Shown: piece after piece, positions 1 to 12,793 of the stretch | How positions within the stretch are numbered: position 1 is the first letter of the stretch | Layout: each line of letters begins with the position of its first letter | Assembly: GCA_940671915.1 (NCBI GenBank) | Contig: CALNVZ010002100.1 | Location: 17,833,962 to 17,897,961, forward strand | Reading direction: 5' to 3' | Length of the DNA stretch: 64,000 bases | Origin: Paracentrotus lividus | Taxonomy: Eukaryota; Echinodermata; Echinoidea; Camarodonta; Echinidae | Notes under the pieces: generated by a model | Told to the model about the DNA's origin: nothing | Seen by the model: the letters and a program-made list of their open reading frames with translations, nothing else | Databases searched by the model: none | Translations under genes and position numbers: made by a program

Positions 1-224
1 TAAACCAAACATAAAACCCTATCGCAAACCCAAACCCTACATTTTAGATGAAATAAAGCCTGGAGCAATTGTCCAGGAGCAAATGTCATGTCACCATCAT
101 TGCGGCTAGTATAACAATTTGGCGCATAAATATCATATTCAGCCTATCTTCTGGAAAACCTGGTTCATTTTATTCTTATCTTACATTCATTCTTAGGTAC
201 TCTAAAGGCATCTGTTTTACTTAC

Positions 225-3200
225 ACGGGACGTGATACATCGTAGAAGGGCGCCTGAAGTATACCTGATGGGAAGACTATCTCATTGAAGGAAGCTGAGT
301 AGTATGCATTCACTTCTGAAGGTCCCATGTGCCATCTGTACGGAACAATCAAATCATTTTGAATACATGTCATTTTCCCATTGACTATAGTCATCTTCAA
401 AAGAAAAACAATATATAGTGTATGTTGATTGATAAGTTAATACAAATAACTGGGAGCCCTCATTAGGTCAAGATAGTTACTACATTGTTAATATTTCATA
501 AATAAAGATGCTTTATCGATGGTTTTGTGTCTATGACCCTATCCATTTGACTTGAAATAGAGCAAGAAATGTGCTTTTTCTGCTGGTATCATCATTTTTT
601 TGTGAAGTTCTAATAAGCATACCAAAAAATCTCATCAAAATTTGGACAAGAACATTGCCATTTTTACAAGAGTGAGTCTAGAAGCTATGTGAGAGGTTTC
701 ATTGAATTAAATTGCAAAAACCATGGGCTGGCATGTACAAAGAAAATGTGCGACTAGTCCCTTATATGGAAATTTGAACTGTATAGGTTTACCAGAATTT
801 TACATTTCAACTAAGGCAACAATTAATGGCATGACCACTCTGCTCTATTTTAATAGATATACATTTTCCATAGTTTCCTGACAAATTTCATAAGTGATCG
901 ATACATACTCTGTTTTGTCGACTGGTTCATCAAGATGGTCCCTCATGTAGTCCAGAGCATATCGATTGATATTCATATTATTTTGGAAAACGCTAGATGG
1001 CGTAATGTTTATCTGTATAATGAAAGAGAAACAAATATTGAGTTGACATATAGGATGGGAATAACAGAACATATTAAACAGGAGAAACATAAGTTTGGTC
1101 AGCTTAAAAACATAGAGGCGCTAGCTTTCATGTGGAGTGGATCATAATTTGCTGACCCCAGACTTTGTGAAAAGCACTGGAAATACCCGTCTTGAAGCTA
1201 AATTTCTAGACCACAGCAAAACAACTTGCCCTGCCCTGGACAGCTTCAGGCATGGTCGGGCTAGGGAAAGTGTGATTTAATGACTTTACCAGATGGAGCG
1301 ATGGGTGGAATAACAAGGCATTACATAAGGTGATAAAAATCAGGTGATAAAAACCACCTGTTACTAGGTACATTTGTAAGCATCCATGGTGTCAAATTAC
1401 CTATGGAAGCTCACGACCCACCATCTTTAAATACTGTATAAGTGGTTATTTTCGCGGTGACTTTGTTTTCGCGAATTTCGCAAGCTGGTCATCGTGAAAA
1501 TGTCCACTTCAGTACAAGGCTATTTACAGTAATGAAGTCATCACCAAAATCCCAAAATTTTCCTCTTGCGAATTTCCCCCACTAGTCCAAAATTGCAGAA
1601 ATATCTGTACGCGAAAATATTGGCTTATTGCAGATATTGATATTCATAGCGTTTGATTTCCTGAGGACAATAGCCACTCCATTAGGCTTATACATAAGCC
1701 AATACAATTCTTTGTAGGTGATGCTGGATCTGCTCGCTACTGTGTTGTCATGTAATTCAAAGTCTCTTGACTTACATTCTGGAAGTGTTCATCTAGCTGG
1801 ACGGGGTCCTCTATCCAATCTGGGAATCCAATTTTAGGTTTTATTGCATGAGCTTTCTCCTCTGCAGCCTCCTTCGTTGCATCATCCATCCAAGTCACGT
1901 TGGGTAGGTTCCCTATAAAGGCATCTCGTACATATCGGATCAAGTCCTGAGTCTGTCATATGAGGTGTAAAGGAAGGGTATCTCATGGGCATTCCATATC
2001 ATATGGGCATATAATGTAATTATATTCAATTTCATTTAAACCCAGAAGAATAAACAGCTTGACAATGAAAGAAAAATATTTTGATTCTCATAATTTGTAT
2101 CTTATTTAAGATCTCCAATGACACAAATATTCATCCCAAACATTTCAAATGATTTGTTGTCATATATGTGAACTATTGAGGATTCCAAGGGAAGCCAATT
2201 ATTTCAGTGAACCTTTTACAATGATATTCTACCTATTAAAATAAAATGAAACATTTAGTTTGTTCATCTTTCTCCACTACATTAATTATCTTTAAGGAAC
2301 AAGCAAAATACCTCATTATAACAAAACCTTGTTCTACAGAAAATTTTTTAAATTTACAGCGCGAAACTTATCTTGCTACAACGAAATCTCATTGCATCCA
2401 TTGCTACTTTTATTAACAGAAGTGGACTGTATTTACCTCATTCTTGAGCTGCGGAGTGACAACTTCCCTGACAAAGGAGGCGCCAGTCACAAAGGCAAAT
2501 ATATATCGTCGGTTTTCTGGCCCCACAACCAACTTCTTTCCCCCAATAGAGGATTGAGGTGGTGTTTAAACCACTGAAAGACACTGCTATACTGTACATA
2601 TGATATCCTCGTAGATCTGAGGCAGGAATCGGAGGACACGTTTACCGCATTGCCATGTCAGCGTCAGTCAGCCAGAACTCTGCCACATATATGGGAAATA
2701 AAGATACCTTGTGACAAAAGTATAGTCTTTGATTTGATTGATTTTATTTATTTACCAAAATAACTTCTGATAAACAACCACCAGACATATTTAATTCATA
2801 TAAGTGGTAAATGGGACCAGTAAATAGCAGATGGCAAGATCCAGGATTTCATGAGGGTAGGCCAAAAAAAAATATAATTTTCAGATTTTTTATAGTCACA
2901 ATTTTCAATGTCACGCCTGCCGAGCGATAAAGAAGAGGCGTGAAGGGGGGGGGGTAGACGCAATACTATTTTTTTCCCCTTTCTTGGCGCCTGAATAGCA
3001 TATATATGTGCTATATGTATTGTATCCAAGCCTGGCCTCTTAAGGCCACCAGTATAATTACAGATGTCACTTTTTTTTATGTTCCACTTTAATTTGGTCT
3101 AAATAGATAGGTTTAACATAAGACGGAAAAATGGACAACCTGAAAACATGGTAGTCTGGGCAAAAAAAAATTGGAGGTAGGAGAAAATGAAAATTGGAAT

Positions 3201-6200
3201 TTAACATATTTATTATAAATACCATTTAAATTCTATACCATATGTGTTCATGAACTAGGCATTTTTCTAATGAAATTCAGTGTCAACATTTAAAGGTTGG
3301 TCATTTGAAACATGACTATAAAACAGTACAATTTATGGTACTAAAGGAAGGCCTGCTGCAGAGCTTATCGGCCTCGGTCATGAGTTACCAGGGGGCGCTG
3401 GTGAATTTGCTGACTGCGTTTATGTTCATTATTTTTCACAGAAGCTCAGAACCCGGTAATTCACGGGTCTGGTGGGTTATGAATCATGGTACTATCAGAA
3501 TGTCTTGAATACATCATTAATTCAGAGCGTTATATTGCCCGGTATCCGAGTGTCCTCTCTTCCCTTTCGAATGTCTTTGTTCTGGCTCCGCACGCAAAAC
3601 GGAAAAAGGAAAAAGGAAATATTAAACGGCACTATCAGATAATTAGTTTTTCTGTTTTGGAAACGGAAAAAAGAAAAAAAAGGAAATCAGAAATGGTGTT
3701 CGATATTCTGTTTTGTCATTACAAATCAGAATCAGTTTTTGCCCAATATTCCGTTTTTGCTTTTCCTTTTCCAAAACAGAAAAACGAATTATCTGATAGT
3801 ACCTTGATTGTTACGGCATTACATTTGTTTTGGTCGGGGGGGGGGGGGGCTTACCTTTGGTTGGTTTGCTCCAGAAGACCTTGCAACTTGACAAAATATG
3901 AGTAGTTTGGTACTAAGATTTTCCTATCTAAAGGTATGGCAGTGGCAAAGATTTCATTCAAGTAATAGCTCATGTTGATCTGTATTAAAAACAAAATTGG
4001 AAATAGGTCAAATGTGAAACAGGTCAAGTGGCCATTAGACGAACAGGTAATTATAAGAACTGATTGTAGATGAAATGCAATTAGATCATGTGGGATGAGC
4101 CCAAAATGGCATTAGTCATAGTGGGCTTAGACAATTTACCTTTAGAAACACTGTTCGACCTCTCAAATATACAGTGCATTCCAGAAAAAAGTAAACATAA
4201 CATTGAGAACTTCATAAAATTGAATAGCTTATGTTACCTTGATATTTATTTCATAATAAAGAGTAACTCATATTCTATGTAGATTTGTGTGTTTTGACGG
4301 ATGGCTGAGTACTTGGGCATTAAAAAGCAAGTGTAAAAATTACCTTGTACCAAGTTTGGGAAAAAAGCACTTGTACTTCAATAGTCCAAGTAATCCTGTG
4401 TCCCTCAGTAATGCTCCAAAGTTAATGTTACCTGTTTACACAGTCCATCAAACTTTACACACAAAGCTTATGTAAGGTTTGGATGAGTGTGTAAACAGGT
4501 AACATTAACTTTAGGGCGGTACTATATGAATGGAATTGGTACAAGGTGTTTTTTACCAAAGTTTTTAAAAACGTGAGTACTCAGTCATCCATAACAGTAC
4601 AGGTATAATTTTGGTATCACTGGATAGAATATAAATAACTATTTGTCATGATGTAAAAAATAATGACACATAATTTATACAATTTTAATTGGAGCCTCTC
4701 AAATTTGGGTTTCCTTTAATTCAGTGTATATTTTGTATATTCAGTACTGGAACTTACCTGTGGAATAACTACAGCAAACTCTTCCACAGTCATCTTCTTG
4801 TATGTTTTGGCTGGATCTTTTATAAGATTCTTGGGCATATGTATCTGTAATAAGAATGAAGCATTGTGCAAATTTAGCCTGTAATTAGAATGAAGGTTTT
4901 TCATATTTTCCAGCTCGACTATATATCTCATTCATATATATATTTCAAATTTCAATATCATTCACTGTTTTGAAACCTGAAGCTACCAGAATAATAGAGT
5001 CAAATTGTTATTACACTGTTCTCTAGTAGCAGGAGACAGATAATTGCATATAAATTGCACTTAGATATTTTTCATTGATTGTATGCATATAATATAAACA
5101 GAAAAGATATTTCATGTTATGAATAGTGATAACTATTGAAATTTAATTGATTTAAAAAAAAAATAATTAAATTGTTTTATCTGCCCAAGATAGCCACTTC
5201 AGTACTGTTCTGCACAATATCTGTTACTTTCACATCAGGTGCCTTGCTAGAAGGCAGTTATAGGAAACATTTTGGTAAGTATTTGGTACTACTCCGCCAG
5301 GAATTAAACCCATGACCACCCATTCCTGAGGCAAGATGGGCTACCTACAGGTGCTCTAACCAATCAAGCCACTATCTTCGTAGTGTAACAACCAGACAAG
5401 GCAATATTAAAGACTCGATGAGATATTTCTTCAATTCACGAAATGAATTTTACATCTGAGTTGTAAATTAGAGAGTAATAAGCCACGTTATACTTTAATA
5501 AATATTAAGACATATGTTACTTACTTTACTCAAATTAGTCTCCAGCTCAACTATATCTCTCATTCGTTGTAAGGCAGGTGCATAGTTAGGATGGCTTGTT
5601 ATATTTTCTAAAACTATTTTTTCATCATCAGCAAGAGAGAGTAACACCACCACTTCAGCTCCAAGCGAAGCATAGGCTTGTTCATGAGTCTATGGACGAA
5701 GAAATATATAAGGCAGAATATGATTATAATAATCCATACTGATCAATTCAGTGCATTCTAAACTTACATTTATTAAAGTAATGGTTTTCTACAAATAGAA
5801 TGGCTTAATTTTAGTAATCAAATAGCCAGTTATAGCTCAACATAACATTGAAAATAAAAAATTATAAAATAGAAAATAAGTAGAGCAAAAGAAAAGACAT
5901 CAGATAGCAGTTTTCCTCAGACTTTTTTTTTTTTATATAGATCGAAAACAATAGTATTAGGCCAAATGAAATTAAACTTTTAGTTTCAAGCAATCAATAA
6001 ATCAACCAATCAATCACTCAACTAAGCACTCAATAAAGGTAAGCATACTTACTGTATCATTGTCCCAGTAAAGTTCTATTGCACTGAAACCTAGACCATC
6101 CTGAAAGAACTATACATGGTAAAAATAAAACAAAAACTATGAAACATAATATGTTGTCGTTCACTATTTGTAACACAGCTCAAAGATTTTGATAAATTTG

Positions 6201-9200
6201 ATTTAATGCACCTACATGTACTTTATACATGTGCACATTTTTATAACATATTATTATGTTCCGATCAACAATAAATAACAATATCAGTCTTATCAAAATT
6301 AAGAAAGTTGAATATTATGACAACTGCAATAGAATAAGGTTAATGTGTTCACACACAGACTTTCCCGTCGATTTAAATTTGAATCAAAGAATGGTTTTCA
6401 GGGGATCTATAAATAAAGGAGGTTTGAAAGCTTTGTCAGTCCCTTGGTTGCTTACTTACTTAAAACATTAAATTACTTCCACAGTAGTCAGGGAACATGA
6501 AAACTGAAAAACATGAAACCTATGTTGAGATGTTGAATACGCATGTATCATCATGCCTTATTTTTGTGAAGTATACTGTATTCATGGAAATATTCGCGGT
6601 ACAGTATTGAATGGGTTCGATTGCGAGCTTACAAACATGCAGCGCGAACTTAAGAACCTGTGACATGTTTTGAGGCTGCTTAGTAGCAAATACAGTATTA
6701 CTTATATTGTGAGTTTATTGCAGAGGGACAATTAAAGGACTTACCACACAGACATTTGAACGATAAACCCTTTGCGTTATGGGGCATAGCTCAACATTGT
6801 AATCATTAAATTCTAAAAAATTCCAATTTACCTGGATCATTCTGACGCTGGAATTCTTTTCATCGGCGGAGGTACCCATTTCAAAGAGAGGAGAGCCACC
6901 AAGGAGATGGATGGATGTTAGATCTTGGGTTAGATCAAACAAGGTCTCATCCCAGTTCACAATGTCAGGAATGTTAGGAGGTAGCATGCTCCAACCACCA
7001 AGATGGTTTATAAGCTGATGTAAAACAAGAAAACAATAATAATAATAACAATGATATAATTATTTTTAGTCATTATTGCACACTTCCATTATGTAAAAAT
7101 GCTGAAGGGGCTACAAATGTTGTATTAAAGCAATACCAGTATGTATATCCATGTAATATACTACAATCTTTAAGTGAATGAATACTGTATGAACCGTATT
7201 TCAAGATTTTGGACTAGCTAGTAAAAAAATTCACAAGTGGATACTTTTGCATTTTTTGTTATCTTTTAATTACTACACATGAACAGTTGTAGGTAGTCTT
7301 ATATTATTAAAAGTAGAAATTTGTGCGAGGATAGACCCAAAGAATTTGCAAAAATAAAATCCCCAAAGTATATAGCTTTATAATCATAAAACAATATTGT
7401 AAAAAGTATGATGAGATTAGCGTGCAAAGGGAAGTATCCACTTTCCATATTCGTATAAATTTGTCTAATATACAGTAGCAGGCTAAATTCTTTCTAAGAA
7501 TTTGTTACTATTATTGTACCTGTTTGAGTGGTTTAGAGCCAGCCTCCTCTATAGCTGTCTCATTCATGCAAGCTCTATAGTAATCCTTTGCCTTCCTCAG
7601 AGCCTCACTGTGATTACCATTGTATTCATATCCATCCTCCTCTAGAAGCTACAAATATGATAATTGGAGAATTATGATCGAGTATCATGAAACAGTTCTT
7701 TAAAGTAAAACAAAATAAGTTCAAAAGGTATACACAAAAATGGGAGGCAATAAAATACTTATCGTAAATGATGTAATTTTTGCGCAATCAATTTTTCTTG
7801 CTGTCCGAACTCATAACATATTTGCAGGATCTTAAATTTGTGCTGCACACTCCACTTCCGAAAAGCCACTAGTTAAACACAGGCATAAGAAAGAATACTC
7901 ATATATTTGCATGTTTTTAAAGTCATGCCTGCCAATCTTTGCATGAAATCAAGTATAGTAATGTGGTTCCTGGATACTGACCGTATATTACCTTCCACAT
8001 AAATATCTGCCAATTTTTCATTCTGTGCAACAATTAAAAGAGAACCCCAGCCCCAAGATTAGTTGCTTTTGATAAAAGTTGAAAAAATTTGAAGAAATAA
8101 ACTTGCACATCAAAGATGTGGTGCTCATCTGGCATCTCGCACAGAAATAAACGCAATTTTTTAATTTCGCATAAATTAACATAAATGATTTTTTTGTCAA
8201 AATTTCAAAATTCTGTGTAGTTTGGCGAACCTCATACCAAATGGTACAACAAAAAAAAAAAAATCAAATCGGTCAACAAATAAAGAAGTTCAGCATTTTG
8301 TTGAATTTTTGAAAATGTGCATAAATTAGCATATTTAATGACTTTCAAATTCTGTGTATGAAGTTAGTATCCCCACCTAGTGCTATTATATAAAGCAAAA
8401 AAAAAAACAAAATTGAAATTGAGCAAAAAATGAAGGAGAAGAAGCATTTTTAGTAATCTACGAAATAATTTTGCATAAATTAGCATAAATAATTTTCTGG
8501 TAAAAATTTCAAAAGTCCTGTGTACAAGTTTGGTGAACCTTATGTAGCTCTACCAGATGGCACAAACAAAAAAAAATCAAAATCAGTCAACAAATATAAG
8601 AAGAAGTAGAAGCATTTTTGTTGTGATGTTTGAAAAATGCACATAAGTAGCATATATACAGTGTGTTCCTAAAAAAGAGGACCGAGTTCAAAAGGTCAGT
8701 CATTCAAAAGTATATGGTTTATTCTTGTGATTTGTTACTAGAATAATAAGTAATCATCAGCTTTAATTTGAGACATTGCTGACGTCTAAATTGTAATGGG
8801 TCACAGAGTTAGGGTCCTTTGAAGGTAATAGGTAACAAAACCCGTTTTTTCCAAGTTTTTGGTTTTTGGGGTACGAAACAAAATTTTTGTTAGTTTTTGG
8901 TTTCATCGTTTTGGGGTATATTTTTTCAGCACAAGGTTTCAATGAAATTCAATCTCATTTTCCAAAGGACCACTGGCAATGAGATGGGTTCACTTTTATG
9001 GGCCTCTGGAGTCGTGGTGACGTCGTGGTGACGTCTCCTGAGACTCAGGGCGTCGTGGGTAAATCGAACAAAAGTCTGAAAAATTGTCAATCCTGTTCGA
9101 TTTTCTTTTAATCGCTAGCAAGTTCCGACAAGTTTCTGAGAAGTCGTGGATACTTTCGTGCATATTTAGGGGACGTCGCGGCAACCCACCGAGCACGTCA

Positions 9201-12200
9201 CAGAGACTTGCTTGCGTCTGAAAGAAGTCTACTAAAATATTGAACATGTTTGACATTTGTTTTGGTTTTCTCGCGACTTCCGCGGGAGACTCAGGATCCG
9301 TCGCAGTGACCTCTCCGAGATCTCCAGAGACTCTATAATTAAGAACGCATCTCCATACCAGTGAGAAAGTCCACTTTAGCAAAGAAGATGATCATTCATT
9401 GAAACTTGGCTGAAAGAGATCCAATGACACCATTACTTAAGAAAGGTTTGTTCATACCCGAAAAACCACAAAACTTGGAAAAAACGGGTTTTTGTACCTA
9501 TCGCACTTCAAAAGACGCTAACTCTGTGACCATTAACTTTGGACGTCAGCAATGTTCAAATTAAAGCTTGATATGGTTAACTTAATATTTTAGTAAACGA
9601 ATCACAAGAATAAACCATATACTTTTGGAATGACTGACCTTTGAACTTTGGTCCTCTTTTTTTAGGAACACACTGTATAAGCTTCAAAATGATGTGTAGA
9701 AGTTTTATAAAGCAAACAGAATTGAAATCGGACTTGAAATGACAAAGAAGAAGCATTTTGAAATTGTGGGTGACAGACGACAGACGACGGACGCCACCCC
9801 ACGGCATAAGCTCATCTGGCTCTTCGAGCCGGATGAGCTAAACATAATGGAACAACAGTTATTCTGAAGGAGGAGTTAGTGCTATCATTATGGCATGTAC
9901 CGGGTATGTGTTAACATAAAGCGGTGGGGGAAAAAATAAGGAAAAATATCAAGTAGAAAATGATGTAAAACAGTCTACCTTGAAGAGTAAATCCTGATTC
10001 TTGCTGTAGACTTCTCCAAAGGTTCCCCACTTTGAGTATCCCTGCGGTACTTTCACATTGGCCACCCAGTTACCACAGGAATACTCATAGAAGTCTTGAC
10101 AAGGGTCAACGCTCAAGTTCATTGCATTCTCTACTGAATCACAAACAGCACATGCCTCCTGCAAAAAAATATGTGAATGAATGACAGGATTATTTCCATA
10201 TCAGTTTTAACTCTTTGAATGCCAAATGAATTAATGGTTAATTGCCACTTTGTCTAAACCTGCTTTGACTATTATAATGCCAGTTTGGTCTTATCCTACA
10301 TGGTCTTATTCCATTTTGTCCACTACCAGTTCGTCTAGTTACCTTTTGGTCTAATTAACACAATTTCCCCTATTTACCATTTTGTATAATGCCCATTTCC
10401 TCTAGTGTCCACTTTGTCTAACACCACATACTCAATTACCTATAACAAACTTGACCAAACATTCATATGAGAATTAGATAAAGGTACAATTAGACAATTT
10501 GGTTATTAGACGAATGGGCAATTAGACCAAGTGAGAATTAGACCAAGTATTATCAAATCAAGCGGAAATTAGACCAAATTGGGGAAAAGGAACTTGCCGT
10601 GTTACCCATTTAAAACTACACCGTACATGCGATATACACCACTGATTAAATAAAATACAAATGAACTAAAAATTCCAAAACGGGAGGGTGGAAAGGGAGG
10701 AAGAAATTAAAACCATTTCCAAAGGATAAATGAACAATTCTGAGCATAAACAACTTCTAGTCTTTTTAATTTCATCAAAATAGATTTTCTATTCACATCA
10801 AACTTACCACATAGTGCCTAGATGTGAGAATTATTATGCCGATGCCAACCAATACGAGAAGAATAAAAGCCACCAGAGTCATGATAGCTAATCCACGGTC
10901 TTGTCGTTTCTCTCTTGCAACAGCGTACCTCAAAGCTGGTCCTGAAATAAATATTTTGAATGAAAATCGTGAATTGAAAATTATTTTGGTTTATAACATT
11001 CTTTTTATTGTTTCAAGACAATAATATTTTTCGTGATCATTTGTCTGAAAAGAGACAAAATAAGTCTTCCATTATTTTAATGTAATTCACAATGGACAGA
11101 GCAATGTAAACCATATTAACATTGGCTCATTCTAATGTCTTCCAATGTGTTTTCCCATGTATACCAAATAAATTATATCGTTCATCAATGCAAGATCCAA
11201 ACAATTTATCAAAAATGTCCCAAATGTACTTTAGATTGTGACAAAATGAACTACATGTACATGTACTGTAAATTCCATAATTTTCATGTAATTATTTTTA
11301 TTTTGTGCTGAGCAGTGACATTCCACTACCAAAAAGTCACTGGTTCAAAACAAGCATATCAAAGAAAGCATGCTCATAATTACATTTGTGTATTCTTTAA
11401 TTTGTGCCTGCTGTTCGCTCTTCAAGCAAAATTCGCATATATTTCAGAATGTACAATATTCCAGTGACTACGAGTTTTGTACAGTGCCATGCAAGAAAAA
11501 ATACATACCTGGAGAAGAATATCTGCAATGCATGAAAACGGAACTTTTTTCACAATGAACTTCTTAACTTCAACTCTGACTTATATATCAACCATTTAAT
11601 TTCAACATTGATTTCAACAATGATTTATGAGAAAATAAAGTGGGTCACTATAAAAACAAGAAAGTCTGACGAGGAGAGAAAGTTTTTACGATTATCAACT
11701 CATCAAAATTGAATGGACAGATTCTTGGAATGTATGTTTTTGCAACGTCATATTCTTGAATGAGATCTTTGTGTAGAGTCAAAAAGTTATCTCACGGCCT
11801 GCACGACTTTTACATAAAAGTATCATATTTGTTTACTATAAATGAGTGATTTATGATCTTTCGGCCTTCAGAAGAGAAATAAAACAGATACCTACGTCAC
11901 ACCTTTCATTAAATTGGGGCAATTGTAGATCAATTTTGATTTATGGATATGGAGATAGTGGAAATAGTGACCTTTTTCTTTTCAGCTTTTTGTTGTGTTC
12001 ATTTTTCTCATGAGGCAGAAAATCACAAAAATTTGTTTGTTCTTTAATACCAGAAGACACAGAAAACATGTAATATCAACATAAAAAGAAGAAAAAAAAG
12101 GACATGTGCATCTCATTTTTTAATTTTAGAATTTGCAGAAAATTAGGAGGCAAAAACAGGATGATAAAATCAAGGTCAAAATTTTTAATCAAACTCCTTA

Positions 12201-12793
12201 CACATCAAGTGACACAACATTTTATGCACCGACCATTGTTCCAGGCTTACATACATGTTTAGATTTAGGGTAGGGTATAGTGTTAAGTCCAAGGCTAAAG
12301 TTAATTGGTGGATACAGCAGAGTAATTGTTGCAAATATCATGGAACCAACACATCTACTTTTGAGTTCCCTTATTCCAATACAGAAAGAACCCAGTTCTG
12401 GGCCCTGTAACTTAAACAGATACGATCATTAGCAAACTGATAGTAGACAATCCTTGATCCAAGCACTTCTCTGAGGCAGATCTTTCTTTTTCCCAAGAGT
12501 ATTACCTTTGACTGCTTCTTGCATTAAAATCTCAGTTTTAACCAATCTGAATGGTTGTTTCAATTTTGCAATTGGTCTTTATGTTACAGGTAACTGGTAG
12601 TTTTTATGGAAACAGAAAACAAATACTCACTCAAATAAAAGTCCTCTTCTTGATCCTCCATCTCACCCAGCATGGGCTGATCTGCATCTTCGTCTCCTAG
12701 CGTTGTCATGGTCATGATATTGTTGTTTTTCCACCAATGTTTGCCCCCATTCTCTTTCCATCTTGCCATTTGATGGATGACTGAATAATTCAG
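225..12793 (-). CDS. M13 metallopeptidase, endothelin-converting enzyme/neprilysin-like (3' end outside window)
   Basis: Type II membrane zinc endopeptidase that cleaves bioactive peptides outside the cell. Exons in transcription order: 12631-12793 (ATG at 12769), 10808-10941, 9979-10158, 7520-7648, 6832-7014, 6053-6100, 5525-5689, 4758-4844, 3855-3979, 2437-2679, 1776-1952, 909-1012, 225-335. Nearly all have consensus GT/AG borders and matching phases. About 608 residues are visible; the family usually has 700-770. Residues 1-64 are a charged cytoplasmic tail, 65-85 a membrane anchor, then an ectodomain with [20 protein letters not shown] and SKWGTF. Downstream are [25 protein letters not shown], and VNAYYS...[14 protein letters not shown] in the last visible exon. 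The HExxH and ExxxD zinc ligands should lie in the next exon, before base 1. The ~64-residue tail favours an ECE-like over a neprilysin-like enzyme, but orthology is not settled. Exon 10 is disrupted (see its own entry). Confidence 0.93.
1431..1640. mobile_element. MITE with TACTGTATAAGTGGTTATTT-type end
   Basis: Starts ATACTGTATAAGTGG, continues TTATTTTCGCGG, holds an internal CACTAGTCCAAAA block, and ends GCGAAAATATTGGCTTATTG. The same order of blocks occurs at 36242-36539 in VPS16, with a better preserved right end (GGCTTGTACAGTATT). Fragments of the same family appear near 7200-7480 and 39236-39290. It lies in an intron of the M13 gene. Confidence 0.6.
2437..2679 (-). CDS. M13 exon 10 with broken reading frame
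   Basis: This exon should encode the segment between LEQTNQR (exon 9) and [12 protein letters not shown] (exon 11). It starts with codons reading VLAD, then [19 protein letters not shown], then VFQWFKHHL, then [13 protein letters not shown]. Each block fits the M13 pattern, but they lie in different frames. Breaks fall near 2660-2668, 2585-2600 and 2537-2545 (a G5 run). The acceptor (..GGCAG before 2679) and donor (GTAAAT after 2437) are intact. The exon is 243 bp, one base off the length that would keep phase. All other visible exons of the gene are open. Either the assembly has small indels here, or this copy carries real lesions. Boundaries are good; the internal translation is uncertain. 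Confidence 0.7.
4285..4600. repeat. Foldback (palindromic) element in M13 intron
   Basis: The two halves are inverted copies. GGATGGCTGAGTACT at 4299 pairs with AGTACTCAGTCATCC at 4577, ACCTTGTACCAA with TTGGTACAAGGT, and AAAGTTAATGTTACCTGTTT with its complement near 4490. The loop is about 40 bp around 4445-4480. Gaps in the pairing show moderate age. Confidence 0.7.
5285..5392 (-). mobile_element. tRNA-derived SINE fragment
   Basis: Read on the minus strand, it has an A-box-like TGGCTTGATTGGTTAGAGCA and, about 50 bases on, a B-box-like GGGTTTAATTCC, followed by TGGCGGAGTAGTACC. The spacing fits a tRNA-like head, but the arms are not well paired and there is no discriminator end, so this is a SINE rather than a working tRNA gene. 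Intronic in the M13 gene. Confidence 0.6.
8150..8658. repeat. AT-rich interspersed repeat with repeated GCATAAATTAGCAT motif
   Basis: Diverged units of about 150-160 bp carry GCATAAATTAGCATAAAT, AATTTCAAAATTCTGTGTA, then a short A-run, CAAAATCAGTCAACAAATA and AAGAAGCATTTTT. The repeat resumes after the inserted 8659-9675 element (GCTTCAAAATGATGTGTAGAAG at 9680) and ends near 9840 with the hairpin AGCTCATCTGGCTC/GAGCCGGATGAGCT, after GACGACGGACGCCACC. That tail is of a type common in marine invertebrate repeats. A related GCATAAATTAGCAT string occurs inside the piggyBac-like element at 34070-34825. Confidence 0.55.
8659..9675. mobile_element. TA-flanked TIR element (Tc1/mariner-like, non-autonomous)
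   Basis: Begins CAGTGTGTTCCTAAAAAA and ends TTTTTTTAGGAACACACTG. Terminal inverted repeats extend about 220 bp (8659-8880 and 9440-9675), and both ends are flanked by TA (8657-8658, 9676-9677). The TA duplication and CAGTG ends are typical of the IS630/Tc1/mariner group. The 560 bp centre holds no recognisable transposase. A 128-codon minus-strand open stretch (8996-9382) looks fortuitous. The element splits an older AT-rich repeat, so it inserted later. Confidence 0.75.
9676..9845. repeat. Right part of the interrupted AT-rich repeat, with terminal hairpin
   Basis: Continues the 8150-8658 repeat beyond the inserted TA element. It ends in a GACGACGGACGCCACC stretch and a hairpin (about 14 bp stem, TTCG-like loop) near 9807-9840. 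Confidence 0.5.
10236..10585. repeat. Foldback element with repeated TTGGTCTAATT motifs
   Basis: The left half repeats TTTGGTCTAATT/TTTGTCTAA forms; the right half repeats the complement (AATTAGACCAAGT, AATTAGACAATTTGG). The centre is near 10420. The same family forms the outer element around 33795-35040 and a fragment near 4015-4135. Each arm is itself made of short degenerate repeats of about 20-25 bp. Confidence 0.65.
10808..10941 (-). CDS. M13 membrane-anchor exon
   Basis: Encodes a basic stretch (AREKRQDRG) followed by about 21 hydrophobic residues ([19 protein letters not shown]...). This gives the positive-inside signal anchor of a type II membrane protein. GTAAGT donor; phase agrees with both neighbours. 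Confidence 0.9.
12631..12793 (-). CDS. M13 first coding exon with start codon
   Basis: The exon follows a strong pyrimidine tract and acceptor (TTTTCTTTCATAG) and contains the ATG at 12769. It ends at a GTGAGT donor in phase 1, which joins exactly to the membrane-anchor exon (codon AGA, then PALRYAV). The encoded tail begins [13 protein letters not shown] and ends in an acidic stretch (DEDADQPML...EMEDQEED). Because an acceptor precedes it, at least one 5' untranslated or alternative first exon must lie upstream, between here and about 16 kb. The frame stays open from the acceptor to the ATG, so a start in an upstream exon is possible. Confidence 0.85.

Noticed and set aside
1..45. Telomere-like AACCCT strings at the window start
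   Set aside because: Only two or three scattered AACCCT matches with irregular spacing; no TTAGGG array.
8996..9382. 128-codon minus-strand open frame inside the TA element
   Set aside because: Composition does not resemble a transposase; no DDE/D motif or helix-turn-helix seen.
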